Source: Leptospira dzoumogneensis
GTDB lineage: Bacteria; Spirochaetota; Leptospiria; Leptospirales; Leptospiraceae
Assembly (NCBI RefSeq): GCF_004770895.1
Contig: NZ_RQHS01000016.1
Coordinates: forward strand, 1 to 64,000
Direction: 5' to 3'
DNA length: 64,000 bases
Both the position numbers and the translations under genes were made by a program. This document shows positions 27,034-37,807 of the stretch, piece after piece (position 1 is the stretch's first letter; every line of letters starts with the position of its first letter). The notes beneath the pieces were generated by a model. It worked only from the letters and a program-made list of their open reading frames with translations. It had not been told where the DNA came from and searched no databases.

Positions 27034-27795
27034 TTAGTTCGCTCCGTTTAGGATCCAATCGTATCCTTTTTCTTCCAATTCAAGAGCGAGTTCTCTTCCG
27101 CCTGTTTTCAGGATCTTACCTTGTGCAAAAACGTGAACGAAATCCGGAGTCACATAATTCAACATTCTTTGGTAATGTGTGATCAGAAGAATGGATCTTT
27201 CTGCCGATTTGTTTTTAGTGATCCCTTCGCTGATAATTCTAAGTGCGTCTATATCCAAACCTGAATCAGTCTCATCTAGAACTGAAAGTTTAGGCTTGAG
27301 AAGAGTCATCTGAAGTATCTCATTCCTTTTTTTCTCTCCACCGGAAAATCCGTCGTTCACGTATCTTCCGATCCAAGTATCGGGAACTTCTAATAAAGCT
27401 GTGGCCTCTTTCAGTTCTTTACGGAATTCTTTTACAGGTAGGTCCTTGCCTCGGACTGATTTTAAAATGGTCCGTAAAAAATTTCCGATGGTTACACCGG
27501 GAATGCTGGTTGGGTATTGGAAACAAAGAAAGATGCCTGCTCTTGCTCTTTCGTCCGTCGGTTTTTCGAGAAGGGATTCTCCCCTGAAAAATATATCCCC
27601 GGAGATCACCTTGTATTTCGGGTGACCCATGATGACATTTGATAAGGTACTTTTTCCGGATCCATTAGGACCCATGATGGCATGGACTTCTCCCTCGCTT
27701 ATAGTGAGGTCGACTCCCTTTAGGATTTCTTGAACTTCACCGGATTCGGTTTCCACTCCGGCGCGAAGATTTAGAATTTTGAGTAGTTCCGCCAC
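27034..27795 (-). CDS. sufC: Fe-S assembly ATPase SufC
   Basis: SufC is an ABC-type ATPase that drives the SufBCD scaffold. Walker A is GPNGSGKS, the signature is [14 protein letters not shown] and Walker B is [16 protein letters not shown]. It is the first gene of the visible operon, followed by sufD, the Rieske gene, sufS and sufU. Upstream lies an EAL gene on the same strand with a 78-base gap, where a promoter could lie. Confidence 0.96.
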   Translation of the reverse strand: MAELLKILNLRAGVETESGEVQEILKGVDLTISEGEVHAIMGPNGSGKSTLSNVIMGHPKYKVISGDIFFRGESLLEKPTDERARAGIFLCFQYPTSIPGVTIGNFLRTILKSVRGKDLPVKEFRKELKEATALLEVPDTWIGRYVNDGFSGGEKKRNEILQMTLLKPKLSVLDETDSGLDIDALRIISEGITKNKSAERSILLITHYQRMLNYVTPDFVHVFAQGKILKTGGRELALELEEKGYDWILNGAN

Positions 27796-27873
27796 GTATA
27801 GGACCCCTGCATAGGACTATGTTTTTATGCCTGAGGCGGAGATCAATAGGAAAGATGTTTGGAAGTCTGGACT

Positions 27874-29166
27874 TCAGTAGGATTCCCAGTCCAGGCGGAG
27901 AATGAGAACATGATCCTCGCCCAGATTCAGGGTGAATAAGACATATTGACGTTTAGTTTCTATATCATGGAAAGGTTCCGTAAACCCGGAAACTCTGCTG
28001 GAATGATAGGTTTCCGCCTTATGACGGATGAAGAACGGTTTCCAAGCATAGTTATTTCCTATCTCGGTCAGCAATCTTGTCCAAGGAAGATCGTATGCTT
28101 CTCTTTTAAAAGTAGGGGTCACCTGATAACCGTGCATATCGGTAACCAGAACGGAAGTGGTCTCCAAAGGAAGTTTATCCAGGATAGAATTCAATGCATC
28201 CGTCATCTTTTCTTCGGAAGAAGTTTCCAGATCTTTGAATAAATCCACGAACTGATCCAAGAAGGATTGTTCTTTTCTGAGATTTTCCAGGATTTCCAAG
28301 AACCTAAGCCCTGAGAATTTTTCTAGAGAAGTTTTTAGAGTTTTATTAAAACGTTTTTTATCCTGAAAGTCCAAAGCAGGACGAGAGAAATAAAAACCTT
28401 GTAGAAGATTAGCCCCCATGGATAGAGCGAGATATAATTCTTCTTCGTTTTCCACACCTTCGAATAGAAGTTGAGAACCGAGTCTTTGGGACATTTCGGA
28501 AATCGCGGAGAGAACGTTTTTGAAAGAGCGTCTATTCAAACTCTCTCTCATAATTTTTATGTCCACTTTCATGATATCAGGATGAATGTAACCGATCCTT
28601 TCCAAATTGGAAAAACCGACCCCAAGATCGTCCACTGCGATCTTGATCCCTCTTTCTCTGAAAAGGCTTACTATATATAAAAGTTTTTCAATATTCCCTT
28701 CGAACTTATCTTCTGTGATCTCTAAAACTATATCGTTCGGGTTAATATCATATTTGTCTATAAGATGAAGAATATGCAGACGTTTGATATCCAACACTTC
28801 TCCCGTGTAGACCATAGAGAGAAAATTGGGCATCATGTTCAGGAAAATTTTGGTCTTAAGACCTGTTTCCTTCACATGTTTGATCGCTTTTTCACGAATG
28901 ATACGATCGATATGAACTAAACGGACGGTATCCGTATCAGGATTATGGAAATGATAACCTAAGGAATGGTACTCGTTAGATTCGGGAGAAAAAACTCTGC
29001 CCAAAACTTCGTAACCTATAATATTACGATTACCGACGTCTAAGATCGGCTGGTAATGAGGGGTATAATAACCTTCACTCAGAGATAGAATTTGTTGAGA
29101 CTCGTATTCGGCGAGCATGCAGATTCCTTCACTACTAGAATCCGGTTGAAGTATACACACAAGCAT
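27874..29166 (-). CDS. EAL-domain protein, probable c-di-GMP phosphodiesterase (430 aa)
   Basis: The EAL domain occupies about residues 35-280. The signature motif is EVL (YEVLGR) in place of EAL. Other catalytic elements are present: NMMPN, EITED, DDLGVG, MKVD, FEGVEN and QGFYFSRP. The enzyme is probably active, since EVL variants occur in active members, but this is inferred. A C-terminal region of about 150 residues has no recognised domain and may be a sensor. It is divergent from the 29342 gene. Confidence 0.88.
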   Translation of the reverse strand: MLVCILQPDSSSEGICMLAEYESQQILSLSEGYYTPHYQPILDVGNRNIIGYEVLGRVFSPESNEYHSLGYHFHNPDTDTVRLVHIDRIIREKAIKHVKETGLKTKIFLNMMPNFLSMVYTGEVLDIKRLHILHLIDKYDINPNDIVLEITEDKFEGNIEKLLYIVSLFRERGIKIAVDDLGVGFSNLERIGYIHPDIMKVDIKIMRESLNRRSFKNVLSAISEMSQRLGSQLLFEGVENEEELYLALSMGANLLQGFYFSRPALDFQDKKRFNKTLKTSLEKFSGLRFLEILENLRKEQSFLDQFVDLFKDLETSSEEKMTDALNSILDKLPLETTSVLVTDMHGYQVTPTFKREAYDLPWTRLLTEIGNNYAWKPFFIRHKAETYHSSRVSGFTEPFHDIETKRQYVLFTLNLGEDHVLILRLDWESY

Positions 29167-29277
29167 ATTTCCCTGAAACTGCGTTCGGAATGAAGACGAA
29201 AGCTTGGAAAATTCCCCTTTTTTTCTTATTCTTTTTCTACATTATGGCAAATTATTTGTTTTCTTTTGTTACAAAGC

Positions 29278-29300
29278 CCCGTCTTAAACGGGTTTTTATT
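29278..29300 (+). terminator. Hairpin with T-run in a divergent intergenic region
   Basis: CCCGT (29278-29282) pairs with ACGGG (29288-29292) across a 5-base loop and is followed by TTTTTATT. No gene ends upstream on this strand, so it may be a leader attenuator for the gene at 29342 or a barrier to stray transcription. The stem is short. Confidence 0.35.
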
Positions 29301-29341
29301 CCGAAAAAAACGGCGACTAATCGTCATTAAATGAACAACCT

Positions 29342-30307
29342 ATGAAAGAACATTTAGGCTCCATTCTCCATCCTTCTACACTAGAACCTTTGTTTGGAAA
29401 ATATTTCGGTCCTGTGCAGATCGATAATTCCAAAGAATATAATGCAGGACTTTTTTCTAGATTCAGATCCGTTGATTCTGTTCTTGTAGATATACTGAGC
29501 GAAAAAATTTTTTTAGAGCTTAGGATCTACTCGGGCAAAATCAGTTCTGGAGCGAGTCTTTTACTCTGGGACCGAAAGACCGGAAACGTGCAAGAATTCG
29601 AAACCACGGAAAAAGGAACTTCTTCTTTTATTAAACAGGGAAGTTTTAAAGACGGATACTGGAGTTTTACAAGATCGGATAAAAGGTTCAATTTCAGATT
29701 GGATGATACCATTCGGCAGGGTTATACTCATTCCGCAGTCTGGGAAAAACATCTAAACTTTCAATTGGACGCCCTTACATATACGGGAGAAAAGAAGAAG
29801 GGTAACTGGTTTACTAAAATTTCCCCTTCCGGAAAAGATTGGATTTTCGAAAATCATTCTCCTCATCTAAGTTTAGAAGGGCAATTGTCCTGGAACGACC
29901 TTTCTGTATCTTTAGAGAACGGAATTCTTGCTTATACGGTAAGAAAAGGATATTCCTCCGAAGTCTTCTCCTTAGAGAATCGGATCTATTTGGAGATGGG
30001 ACCTAAAAAGAAGATCCATATCTATAACGACGATGAGATCTATATATGGGGAGATGGAGAAGTTTCGAATCTGGGAAGCGCCGTATGGACTTCGGAAGGA
30101 AAAAGAAAGATCGTCCGGGACCAAAATTCGAAATTAGAATTGGTATTAGAACCGGAATTAGAAGCGAGCTTTTTTCGCCCTAACACCTTTAGAATGAAGA
30201 ATTTTATAAAAACATTATATACGGTTTCAGGATGGATCAAGACCAAATCCAAAAAGGAGAAGGTCACCGATGGGATCGCGATTTTAGAGAAGGTCCAGAA
30301 AGTTTAA
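29342..30307 (+). CDS. Unrecognised beta-rich protein (321 aa)
   Basis: The protein has no signal peptide and alternates hydrophobic and charged residues as in beta-rich lipocalin-like or DUF2804-like proteins (for example SASLLLWDRKTG-like strands and HIYNDDEIYIWGDGE). I do not recognise a catalytic motif. The ATG follows a short AACCT region with no strong ribosome site. The gene ends just before the insertion that carries the restriction-modification locus. Confidence 0.7.
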   Translation: MKEHLGSILHPSTLEPLFGKYFGPVQIDNSKEYNAGLFSRFRSVDSVLVDILSEKIFLELRIYSGKISSGASLLLWDRKTGNVQEFETTEKGTSSFIKQGSFKDGYWSFTRSDKRFNFRLDDTIRQGYTHSAVWEKHLNFQLDALTYTGEKKKGNWFTKISPSGKDWIFENHSPHLSLEGQLSWNDLSVSLENGILAYTVRKGYSSEVFSLENRIYLEMGPKKKIHIYNDDEIYIWGDGEVSNLGSAVWTSEGKRKIVRDQNSKLELVLEPELEASFFRPNTFRMKNFIKTLYTVSGWIKTKSKKEKVTDGIAILEKVQKV

Positions 30308-30328
30308 ACCGGTCGCGTTAGGCGACAT

Positions 30329-30359
30329 CAGATCTCCACTAAGTACATGCAGAGATCTG
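30329..30359. terminator. Perfect 8-bp inverted repeat after the 29342 gene
   Basis: CAGATCTC (30329-30336) pairs with GAGATCTG (30352-30359) with a 15-base loop. No T-run follows. It marks the boundary between the core gene and the restriction-modification insertion and could be a terminator or an end of the inserted segment. Confidence 0.35.
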
Positions 30360-30421
30360 AATATGTTTGACTATGTTTCGTGTAAAACAGATGATTGGTT
30401 AAGAGGCGCGCAGAACATGTC

Positions 30422-30482
<61 letters not shown>

Positions 30483-31089
30483 CTATAGCATAAAAGACAC
30501 ATCACGTCAAGTAATAAAATCCCTAATTGAACGTTTCGACGAACAAAAAGAATTTTACAAACGACAAGACTATAACGAAACACAAACTCGCCGTGATTTC
30601 ATTGACCCCTTTTGGGAAGCGCTTGGCTGGGATGTGGCAAACAAAAATGGCTATGCGGAAAGTTATCGTGAAGTCATTCATGAAGACCGCGTAAAAGTTG
30701 AAGGAGCAACAAAGGCACCTGACTATTCTTTCTGACTTGCTGGCGGTAAGCGGCTTTTCTTTTTAGAAGCAAAAAAGCCGAGCGTAATTATTAAAGAAGA
30801 TGTTCTACCAGCTTACCAAGTAAGACGCTATGGCTGGAGCGCGAAACTTCCGATTTCAATCGTTACTGACTTTGAAGAATTTGCTATTTATGACTGTACC
30901 AATAAGCCCAAGCCAACAGACAAAGCAAGCAATGGACGGATAAAATATCTTACCTATTCAGATTACTTAAACGAATTCGATTTTATTTGGAATACCTTCA
31001 GCAAAGAACGTATATTAAAGGGCAGCTTTGATAAATTCATTCAAAGCGATACTAATAAAAAAGGCACTGCAACCGTTGATCATGAGTTT

Positions 31090-33303
31090 TTGGCATCTCT
31101 TGACAAGTGGCGTGTAGTCCTTGCTCAAAACATTGCGCTTCGTAACAAAAACCTTGAGGAAGACGAACTCAATTTTGTGGTTCAACACACTATTGATCGC
31201 ATTATATTCCTTCGTATAGCGGAAGACAGAAGGGTCGAAGATTATGGAGAACTACAAAAATCAGTAACATCCGGTGATGAATATTATCAAAATTTGCTTC
31301 GTAACTTTTACATTGCAGATCGAAAATATAATTCCGGTTTATTTGATTTCGATAAAGATAAAATCAGCACTCATATCTCCATTGATAACAAAGTTATCAA
31401 AAGTATCATCGAAGAACTTTACTACCCCGTATGTCCTTATGAATTTGCCGTTTTACCTGTAGAGATTTTAGGAACGGCTTATGAGCAATTTCTTGGCAAA
31501 ACGATAACGATAAATACAGCCCACCGTGCGAAGATCGAAGAGAAACCCGAAGTCCGAAAAGCAGGTGGGGTTTATTACACGCCTCAATATATAGTAGACT
31601 ACATAGTAAAAAATACTATCGGTAAACTTGTCGAAGGGAAAACTCCAAAAGAAATTACAAAGCTAAAAATTGCTGATCCCGCCTGTGGCAGCGGAAGTTT
31701 TTTAATTGGCGCATACAATTACCTGCTTGAATGGCATTTGGACTTTTACACCAAAAAAGAAACACTTGCAAAAAAAGACAAAGCACTCACACCGACTGGT
31801 GCACTTTCTACCTCAATTAAAAAACAGATTTTGCTCAACAATATTTATGGGGTAGATATAGATGTTAACGCTGTAGAAGTAACAAAACTAAGTTTACTTT
31901 TGAAATGTATGGAGGGTGAAACCCAAGCCAGCGTTGAGATGCAAATGGAACTCTTCCACGACCGAGTTTTACCAACCCTCGATAACAACATAAAAAGCGG
32001 GAATAGTTTAGTAGATTTGGATTATTACGAAGATCAGTTTGATTTCAAAGATGAAAAGAAGATAAAGCCATTTAGCTGGCAAAAGGCATTCCCCGAAGTA
32101 TTTAAACAAGGGGGCTTTAATTGCGTAATAGGAAATCCCCCTTACGCACAAGTAACGGACAAAAGCCTAGTCATTTACTTTAATGAGAAATACTTTCACC
32201 AGGATTATCAACAAGATTTGTATTTGTTGTTTTTAGAGAAATATAAGCATTTATTGCTTACTGGTGGAATGTTAGGAGTAATTATTCCGAATACCTGGCT
32301 GCAATCCATTAAATTTCGAAATATAAGAAAGTATTTAACTACCGAATTTAATTGGAAAAGGATATTACACATAAACGAACATATTTTCAAGGCCGTTGTA
32401 GATACGCATGTTTTATTATTTGAAATGAAAGGACAGGCGATAAACAATAAAGTTGTAATCGATATTTTTGAGAAAAATAGAATAAAAGAACATCAGACAA
32501 TCCTACAAAATTCTTTCCCAAACAATGGAGATACAATTAATATTCTATCAAAAGAAAATGAAAAAAAACTGTTTGAGAAAATCAAAAATCTATCTAATTC
32601 AATCCGAGAAGTAAGTAATGTTTATAATGGCGTAAAGCCCTTTGAGAAGGGAAAAGGAAATCCGCCGCAAACTGAACAAACCATGAAAGAAAAACCTTTT
32701 GTGGTAGAGGACCAAGAGAAACCGAAGGGGAAAAACTGGCTGCCTCTTTTAAGGGGTAGTTTAATAAATCGATATGTTAATTTCTGGAACAACAATAGCT
32801 GGATACAATACGGCGAGTGGTTAGCTGCGCCACGCGACCCAAAGATCTTCGAAGCGAAAGAAAAGATTATCATAAGGCAAACGAGTGATAGTATCATTGC
32901 CACTTTGATCGAAGCAAATATCATTTGCAGAAATAATTTGCATATTCTCATTTCTACAAGTGATAACCACAAATTCTTATTGGGCATTCTCAATTCAAGA
33001 CTTTCAGACTTTTACTACTTCCAAATAAATCCTGAAAGAGGAGAAGTTCTTGCCGAAGTAAAGAAGCAACACGTTGAGCAACTTCCTTTTCCCAAAAATG
33101 CATCTAAAAAACAGCAAGCTGAAATAGCGCAGCTCGTCGAGCAACTCCTACACCTTAATGCCGAAAAACAAAAAACCAAACTGACAAGTAAAATGCAACA
33201 GTTGCAAAATCATATAGACTATTGTGAAGATAAAATAAACAAAATCGTTTACGAGATCTACGGATTGGCAGAAGAGGAAATTGCAATCGTTGAGGCAAAT
33301 TGA
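31090..33303 (+). CDS. Intact N6-adenine methyltransferase and target-recognition part of the type IIG gene
   Basis: After the TGA the frame stays open for 856 codons. The first usable start in that stretch is the TTG at 31090, giving 737 residues. The segment KAGGVYYTPQYIVDYIVKNT leads to motif I (ADPACGSGSFLIGAY) and motif IV (NPPYAQ), which is typical of N6-adenine methylation. A TaqI-like specificity region occupies about residues 500-690, and a helical C-terminus (QQLQNHIDYCEDKINKIVYEIYG) ends it. Expression would need an internal start, and I see no strong ribosome site, so it may be silent. The style resembles genes in Bacteroidetes, which suggests horizontal transfer. Confidence 0.75.
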   Translation: MASLDKWRVVLAQNIALRNKNLEEDELNFVVQHTIDRIIFLRIAEDRRVEDYGELQKSVTSGDEYYQNLLRNFYIADRKYNSGLFDFDKDKISTHISIDNKVIKSIIEELYYPVCPYEFAVLPVEILGTAYEQFLGKTITINTAHRAKIEEKPEVRKAGGVYYTPQYIVDYIVKNTIGKLVEGKTPKEITKLKIADPACGSGSFLIGAYNYLLEWHLDFYTKKETLAKKDKALTPTGALSTSIKKQILLNNIYGVDIDVNAVEVTKLSLLLKCMEGETQASVEMQMELFHDRVLPTLDNNIKSGNSLVDLDYYEDQFDFKDEKKIKPFSWQKAFPEVFKQGGFNCVIGNPPYAQVTDKSLVIYFNEKYFHQDYQQDLYLLFLEKYKHLLLTGGMLGVIIPNTWLQSIKFRNIRKYLTTEFNWKRILHINEHIFKAVVDTHVLLFEMKGQAINNKVVIDIFEKNRIKEHQTILQNSFPNNGDTINILSKENEKKLFEKIKNLSNSIREVSNVYNGVKPFEKGKGNPPQTEQTMKEKPFVVEDQEKPKGKNWLPLLRGSLINRYVNFWNNNSWIQYGEWLAAPRDPKIFEAKEKIIIRQTSDSIIATLIEANIICRNNLHILISTSDNHKFLLGILNSRLSDFYYFQINPERGEVLAEVKKQHVEQLPFPKNASKKQQAEIAQLVEQLLHLNAEKQKTKLTSKMQQLQNHIDYCEDKINKIVYEIYGLAEEEIAIVEAN

Positions 33304-33461
33304 ATGGAGCCTTTGCGATTAATGAAAAAGCATTACTTTACTATGCATCTCACAGGCATATGAATAACTATGCAATTATTCTAAATTACTTTTACTTGTT
33401 ACGCAGCGGAGCTTTCCATACTTAAAGTGCATTCATGTGAAAAAACTTCCTTTAAATAGAA

Positions 33462-34121
33462 TTAAGAAGCGATCAGAAGATCTAAAACGGTTTTACCGTC
33501 CATTTCTCCGGTGATCGGATTCATCGCTCTTTCAGGGTGGGGCATCATTCCCGCAACTTTGAAATCCGGAGAACAGATCCCGGCGATATCATCCAAACTT
33601 CCGTTCGGATTATCTCCCGCATAAAGGAATAGAATGCGGCCTTCGTCTTTCAATTGTTTGCGGATCTCCGCAGAAGCGAAATAACATCCGTCTCCATGAG
33701 CCACCGGAACTCTAAGGATCTTATCATCCGCTAAACTGCCGCTGATCTTATTTGAGTTGGATGCTTTTTTAAGACCGATGGTCCTGCAAACATACTTTAG
33801 ATTTCTGTTACGTATTAATGCGCCGGGAAGATAACCTGCTTCCGCTAATATTTGGAATCCATTACATATTCCGAATAGTTTTCCGCCGCGATCGGTATGT
33901 TCTTTTACCGATTTCATTACTGGGGAAAAAGGAGCCATTGCTCCCGATCTAAGATAATCTCCGTAGGAAAATCCTCCCGGAAGAATTACCAGATCGTATT
34001 TTTCGGAGAATTGGTCTTTATGCCAGACCTTGTCTACTTTCGCAGAATAGAATTCTGAAAGAACTCTTACTATATCATTATCACAATTGGAACCTGGAAA
34101 AGTGACTACCGCTGCTTTCAT
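33462..34121 (-). CDS. purQ: Phosphoribosylformylglycinamidine synthase subunit PurQ
   Basis: PurQ is the glutaminase that supplies ammonia for step four of purine synthesis. The class I amidotransferase triad is visible: Cys in GICNGFQIL, and His-x-Glu in MPHPERAM. The substrate loop ([17 protein letters not shown]) is also present. Length (219 aa) is normal. Its ATG overlaps the purS stop by 4 bases. The large subunit PurL is not in the window. Confidence 0.97.
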   Translation of the reverse strand: MKAAVVTFPGSNCDNDIVRVLSEFYSAKVDKVWHKDQFSEKYDLVILPGGFSYGDYLRSGAMAPFSPVMKSVKEHTDRGGKLFGICNGFQILAEAGYLPGALIRNRNLKYVCRTIGLKKASNSNKISGSLADDKILRVPVAHGDGCYFASAEIRKQLKDEGRILFLYAGDNPNGSLDDIAGICSPDFKVAGMMPHPERAMNPITGEMDGKTVLDLLIAS

Positions 34122-34366
34122 TCCGTTACGATCTCCGAACGATACGTTTCAATCACATGATTTACTAAAAGTTTTTCGCAGAGATTTGCAACCGTCTTCT
34201 TTGCAGTTTCGAGATCCGGAGAATCCAATTTGACCTCGATATACTTTCCTACTCGAACATCTTGGACTGACTTTTCGCCCAGTTCTTGTAGAGTGGATTT
34301 TACAGTGTTCCCTTGAGGATCTAGAACTGATTCTTTTAGAGTTACGTTGATTCTTGCGATAAACAT
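34118..34366 (-). CDS. purS: Phosphoribosylformylglycinamidine synthase subunit PurS
   Basis: PurS is the small subunit that helps ammonia transfer between PurQ and small-type PurL. The motif [18 protein letters not shown] and [13 protein letters not shown] are typical. It has 82 residues, the usual length. It overlaps purC by 25 bases and purQ by 4, consistent with one operon (purC-purS-purQ). Confidence 0.97.
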   Translation of the reverse strand: MFIARINVTLKESVLDPQGNTVKSTLQELGEKSVQDVRVGKYIEVKLDSPDLETAKKTVANLCEKLLVNHVIETYRSEIVTE

Positions 34367-35211
34367 TTTAATAGTCGGTCCTGTATTTCCTTATATGCCG
34401 CTTGTAATTCCACAATCAGACTTTCCGGAAGATCCGGAGCTGGAGGAACCTTATTCCACCCGGATTTCTCCAGATAGTTCCTTAAGATCTGTTTGTCCAT
34501 GCTGGGCGGAGTGGTCCCGATAACATAAGATTCCTGCGCCCAGTACCTGGAAGAATCCGGAGTCAAAATCTCGTCGATCAAGATGACCTTATCTTCCGAA
34601 ATTCCGAATTCGAATTTGGTATCGCAGAGCAAAATCCCGGCCCCAGCTACCAGTTCAGCGGCCCTGGTATAGAGGGAAATCGATTTTTCCTTCAAAATAG
34701 AGAAGAGTTCGGATCCTATCTCGTTTTTCATTCTCTCTTCGGAGATATTCTCATCGTGACCTGTATCGTTTTTGATGGCAGGAGTAAAACTTGGTTCAGG
34801 CAGTTTTTGGGACTCTTTCAAACCAGGAGGAAGTTTTTTAAAAGCAAGAGTTCCGTCTTGTTTGTATTCTTTCCAGCCGGAACCGGAAAGATAACCTCGG
34901 ACCACACATTCGAAGTCGATCCGTTTGCATTTTTTAACTAAGACGGAACGATCCTTTAAATCCGGATGATCTTTAAATGGAGAAGGGAATTTAGAAACAT
35001 CAGTCTCTATGATATGATTCGGAATATCCTTAAAGTAGGAAAACCATTCTGCGGAGATCTTATTTAAAACTTTTCCTTTGCCTGGAACGATCTGACGGAA
35101 GACAACATCGAATGCGGAGACTCTATCCGTAGAAGATAATATCAGGGAATTCCCTAAATCGTATACGTCTCTGACTTTGCCGATATAAGAAGGTTTTGGG
35201 AGTTCACTCAT
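34342..35211 (-). CDS. purC: SAICAR synthase PurC (289 aa)
   Basis: PurC condenses CAIR with aspartate. Visible motifs include [29 protein letters not shown] at the start (quoted here only as positions 6-34), [13 protein letters not shown], and [15 protein letters not shown]. The length is close to that of the longer, eukaryote-like PurC group. It overlaps the response-regulator gene upstream by 4 bases. Confidence 0.96.
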   Translation of the reverse strand: MSELPKPSYIGKVRDVYDLGNSLILSSTDRVSAFDVVFRQIVPGKGKVLNKISAEWFSYFKDIPNHIIETDVSKFPSPFKDHPDLKDRSVLVKKCKRIDFECVVRGYLSGSGWKEYKQDGTLAFKKLPPGLKESQKLPEPSFTPAIKNDTGHDENISEERMKNEIGSELFSILKEKSISLYTRAAELVAGAGILLCDTKFEFGISEDKVILIDEILTPDSSRYWAQESYVIGTTPPSMDKQILRNYLEKSGWNKVPPAPDLPESLIVELQAAYKEIQDRLLKCLSQEST

Positions 35212-36356
35212 CCTTGGATAACCATGAGAGCGATATCGTCGTCGTGGGTCATGTTCCCTGAATGAGCCAATATCCTTTCCAAAGAGAAATTCAGAATGTC
35301 TTCTTTGGATTCAACGGCTTCTTTCAGGATCTTCTTCAGACTTTCTTCGCCCAAAATATTATAGTTCTCATCCGTTATTTCAGTGGCCCCGTCCGTGTAA
35401 AGTAATAGAGAAGCGCCTTTTTCTAAGACTACGGATCTGAACTCGTCTTCCGTCCCAAGTTCTATAGGAATGATCAAAGGTCCCATGCCGGGCAATTCTT
35501 CGATATTACCTTTATTGTACAATAGCGGAGGTGGATGCCCTCCGTTCGCGTATTCGAAATTCCCTTTTTTATCCAGGATACCGTAAAAGAATGTAATAGA
35601 AAAATCTTCCGGCAGTATCTTTTCCAATTGTTGGCGGAGAGTTTTTACTTTTTCTACAAGAGTATTACTTCTTCCTAAATTGGAGACCTGCATCTTTACC
35701 ATCGCGGAAAGAAGTGCTGCAGAAGGTCCGTGACCGGAACAATCCGCTATAAAGACGTGAAGTTTATCTTCTTCTATCCATGCGTCTATAAAATCCCCGC
35801 CGATCTGCATCAAAGGATGGAAGACTGAATTCACTCTGAAGCCGTTCCATTCCAATTGTTTTTCAGGCACAAGCTCTTGCTGCACCCTTCTTGCCATCAC
35901 CAATTCTTTTTCGTACTTTTTCTTTTGGTGTAGAAGTTCGTCCTGAAGATTTTTGATACGGATAAATGCTCTGATCTTTGCAACCAGCTCTTTCGGCTGG
36001 AAAGGTTTATGAAGAAAGTCGTCTCCGCCGTTGCTGATCGCCTCGTCGAATCCCAACTCCCTATTATAAGCAGTGATGAATAAGATAGGAAGAAGGTTGA
36101 ATCTATCTATCTCCCTAAGCTCCTTACAAAAAGAAAATCCATCCTGACCGGGCATACTCACATCTAAAAGAAGTACGTCTACTTGGTTGGTTGCGAGAAG
36201 TGTACGTGCCTCTTCCGTATTCATCGCAGTTAAAACCTGGAAGCCCAGAGGTTTTAAGGTATGAACTAAAAGTTTGAGATTGATATCCGAATCATCGACC
36301 GCAAGGATAGAATAGTCGGAATAATTCAACTGGCTCTCTTGCTTCTCTCTATCCAC
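35208..36356 (-). CDS. Response regulator with PP2C/SpoIIE phosphatase output (382 aa)
   Basis: The receiver domain (residues about 16-130) has the acidic pair VDDSD, phospho-acceptor LLDVSMPG, switch Thr FITAYN and Lys HKPF. A short coiled linker leads to a SpoIIE-type PP2C serine phosphatase with [35 protein letters not shown] and YTDGATEI. RsbU-type proteins act on anti-sigma-factor antagonists. The partner is unknown here. It overlaps purC, a position that may be an accident of genome compaction. Confidence 0.93.
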   Translation of the reverse strand: MDREKQESQLNYSDYSILAVDDSDINLKLLVHTLKPLGFQVLTAMNTEEARTLLATNQVDVLLLDVSMPGQDGFSFCKELREIDRFNLLPILFITAYNRELGFDEAISNGGDDFLHKPFQPKELVAKIRAFIRIKNLQDELLHQKKKYEKELVMARRVQQELVPEKQLEWNGFRVNSVFHPLMQIGGDFIDAWIEEDKLHVFIADCSGHGPSAALLSAMVKMQVSNLGRSNTLVEKVKTLRQQLEKILPEDFSITFFYGILDKKGNFEYANGGHPPPLLYNKGNIEELPGMGPLIIPIELGTEDEFRSVVLEKGASLLLYTDGATEITDENYNILGEESLKKILKEAVESKEDILNFSLERILAHSGNMTHDDDIALMVIQG

Positions 36357-36408
36357 GATCCGTCCCTATCATTACAAAATTCGTATTTTATAAAATTGAG
36401 TGAATTTT

Positions 36409-37092
36409 TCAATCCAACAATTCTTCTCTTACCGCTTTGATCTTATCCAAACGATAGACTATTCTGTATAAGATCAAAAAAAGTACGTGATAGGCTAAAA
36501 TCCCCAGCCAAAAAGAGATCCTCATATCCGGATCCATTCCCTTCTTTCCGAGCACGGAAGAAGGATGATTTCCGGGATTGTCCATCCAACGAATGGCTCC
36601 CCAGGTTAAGAGTGCATTCACACTGCAGAACAAACTTAAAAAAGCGGAGAAGATATACTTTTTAGTTTGGTCCAGAACTAAAAATCGAAGTAGAAAATAC
36701 GCCACAAGACTGAGCACCAAAACGAAAAAAGAATTTAAACGAGCGTCAGTACTGTCCCAAGGAGTTCCCCAAGCCAAGTACGCCCAGATCGGCCCTGAAA
36801 ATAAAACACCGATCGCAAACAAAAGAGAGATCTTATTCGCAGAAAGTGAAAGTGTATCCCAGGTCCTGTTCTTAGTCACCAGGTAAGCGACCGCACAAAT
36901 GGAAGAAATCCCCGGACCATACAAAGCCACCCATGCGACTGGCACATGGAAATAAAAAATCCTATGGGAGATCCCCTGCTCTAAGATCACATTCGGGTAA
37001 TATAAACTTAATAGCACAGCAAACGGAAAAATCGATAAAAACAAAAGAGAGAGTATCCAGTCCCAGGCGGGATGCAGGAGGCGAATATTCAT
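36409..37092 (-). CDS. ccmC: Heme exporter/cytochrome c biogenesis protein CcmC
   Basis: This membrane protein handles heme for cytochrome c maturation. About six membrane segments are visible. The tryptophan-rich region [14 protein letters not shown] corresponds to the WWD heme-handling motif, in a variant form. A conserved His lies in [10 protein letters not shown] and another in NPGNHPSSV. Length (227 aa) is normal. It follows ccmB by 46 bases. CcmD, E, F, G and H are not seen here. Confidence 0.88.
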   Translation of the reverse strand: MNIRLLHPAWDWILSLLFLSIFPFAVLLSLYYPNVILEQGISHRIFYFHVPVAWVALYGPGISSICAVAYLVTKNRTWDTLSLSANKISLLFAIGVLFSGPIWAYLAWGTPWDSTDARLNSFFVLVLSLVAYFLLRFLVLDQTKKYIFSAFLSLFCSVNALLTWGAIRWMDNPGNHPSSVLGKKGMDPDMRISFWLGILAYHVLFLILYRIVYRLDKIKAVREELLD

Positions 37093-37138
37093 ACGCTTGG
37101 AAGTGTGCTGGTATCCGCAAATTGTATCAACAAGAATC

Positions 37139-37807
37139 CTATTCGTCGGAAGTCATTTCTACCAGAAGTGCACCCATGGAACCGTAAAAAAAAGCGAATG
37201 CCAAGATCAGACAAAAAGAACCCAGCAAGGCGGAAAAAGGTTGGGAGATAAATTTTCTCTCCGCTTCCATTCCGTATAAAAATACAGGAATAGAAAGAGG
37301 TACAAGCAGCAATGGAAGAAGTATCTCTTTCAGGCGGGAAGATAAACTGATATGGGAAAGACAAACTCCCAAAAAGGAAAGGCATAATAGACCGGGAAAG
37401 AAGAATACGATCTGTCTTCCGAATTCGTTTATGTCCGCGGGGAATGCGGAAAACATGAGAGCAAAAAGTCCCATCAAATAAATTGCGGCCGCAGACAATG
37501 CAATAAACACTAAAATCGATTTAGAAAAATATAAAACCCAAGGAGAAATGAATAGCCTGCTCGCAGTTCCTCCACCTGCTTCTCTTTCTTCCCAAGTGAA
37601 CTGACCGACTAATACGAATGATGCCACGAATAGAATGGCCCATTTTAATCCGATAAGAGCGACCAGATCTATTTTGCCGTTCCTTTCCAAAGCATAATGG
37701 AATAAAAACACCATCGCAGAAACTAAAACTAACAATGATAAAATCCCGTTACTTGCTTTTCCTAAAAGCCGGAATTCTTTTCGGACCAGAGCTAAGATCG
37801 CTTTCAT
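37139..37807 (-). CDS. ccmB: Heme exporter permease CcmB
   Basis: The protein has six membrane segments and the family signature [20 protein letters not shown]. It is the membrane partner of CcmA in the heme-chaperone release ABC complex. It overlaps ccmA by 4 bases. Length (222 aa) is normal. Confidence 0.9.
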   Translation of the reverse strand: MKAILALVRKEFRLLGKASNGILSLLVLVSAMVFLFHYALERNGKIDLVALIGLKWAILFVASFVLVGQFTWEEREAGGGTASRLFISPWVLYFSKSILVFIALSAAAIYLMGLFALMFSAFPADINEFGRQIVFFFPGLLCLSFLGVCLSHISLSSRLKEILLPLLLVPLSIPVFLYGMEAERKFISQPFSALLGSFCLILAFAFFYGSMGALLVEMTSDE

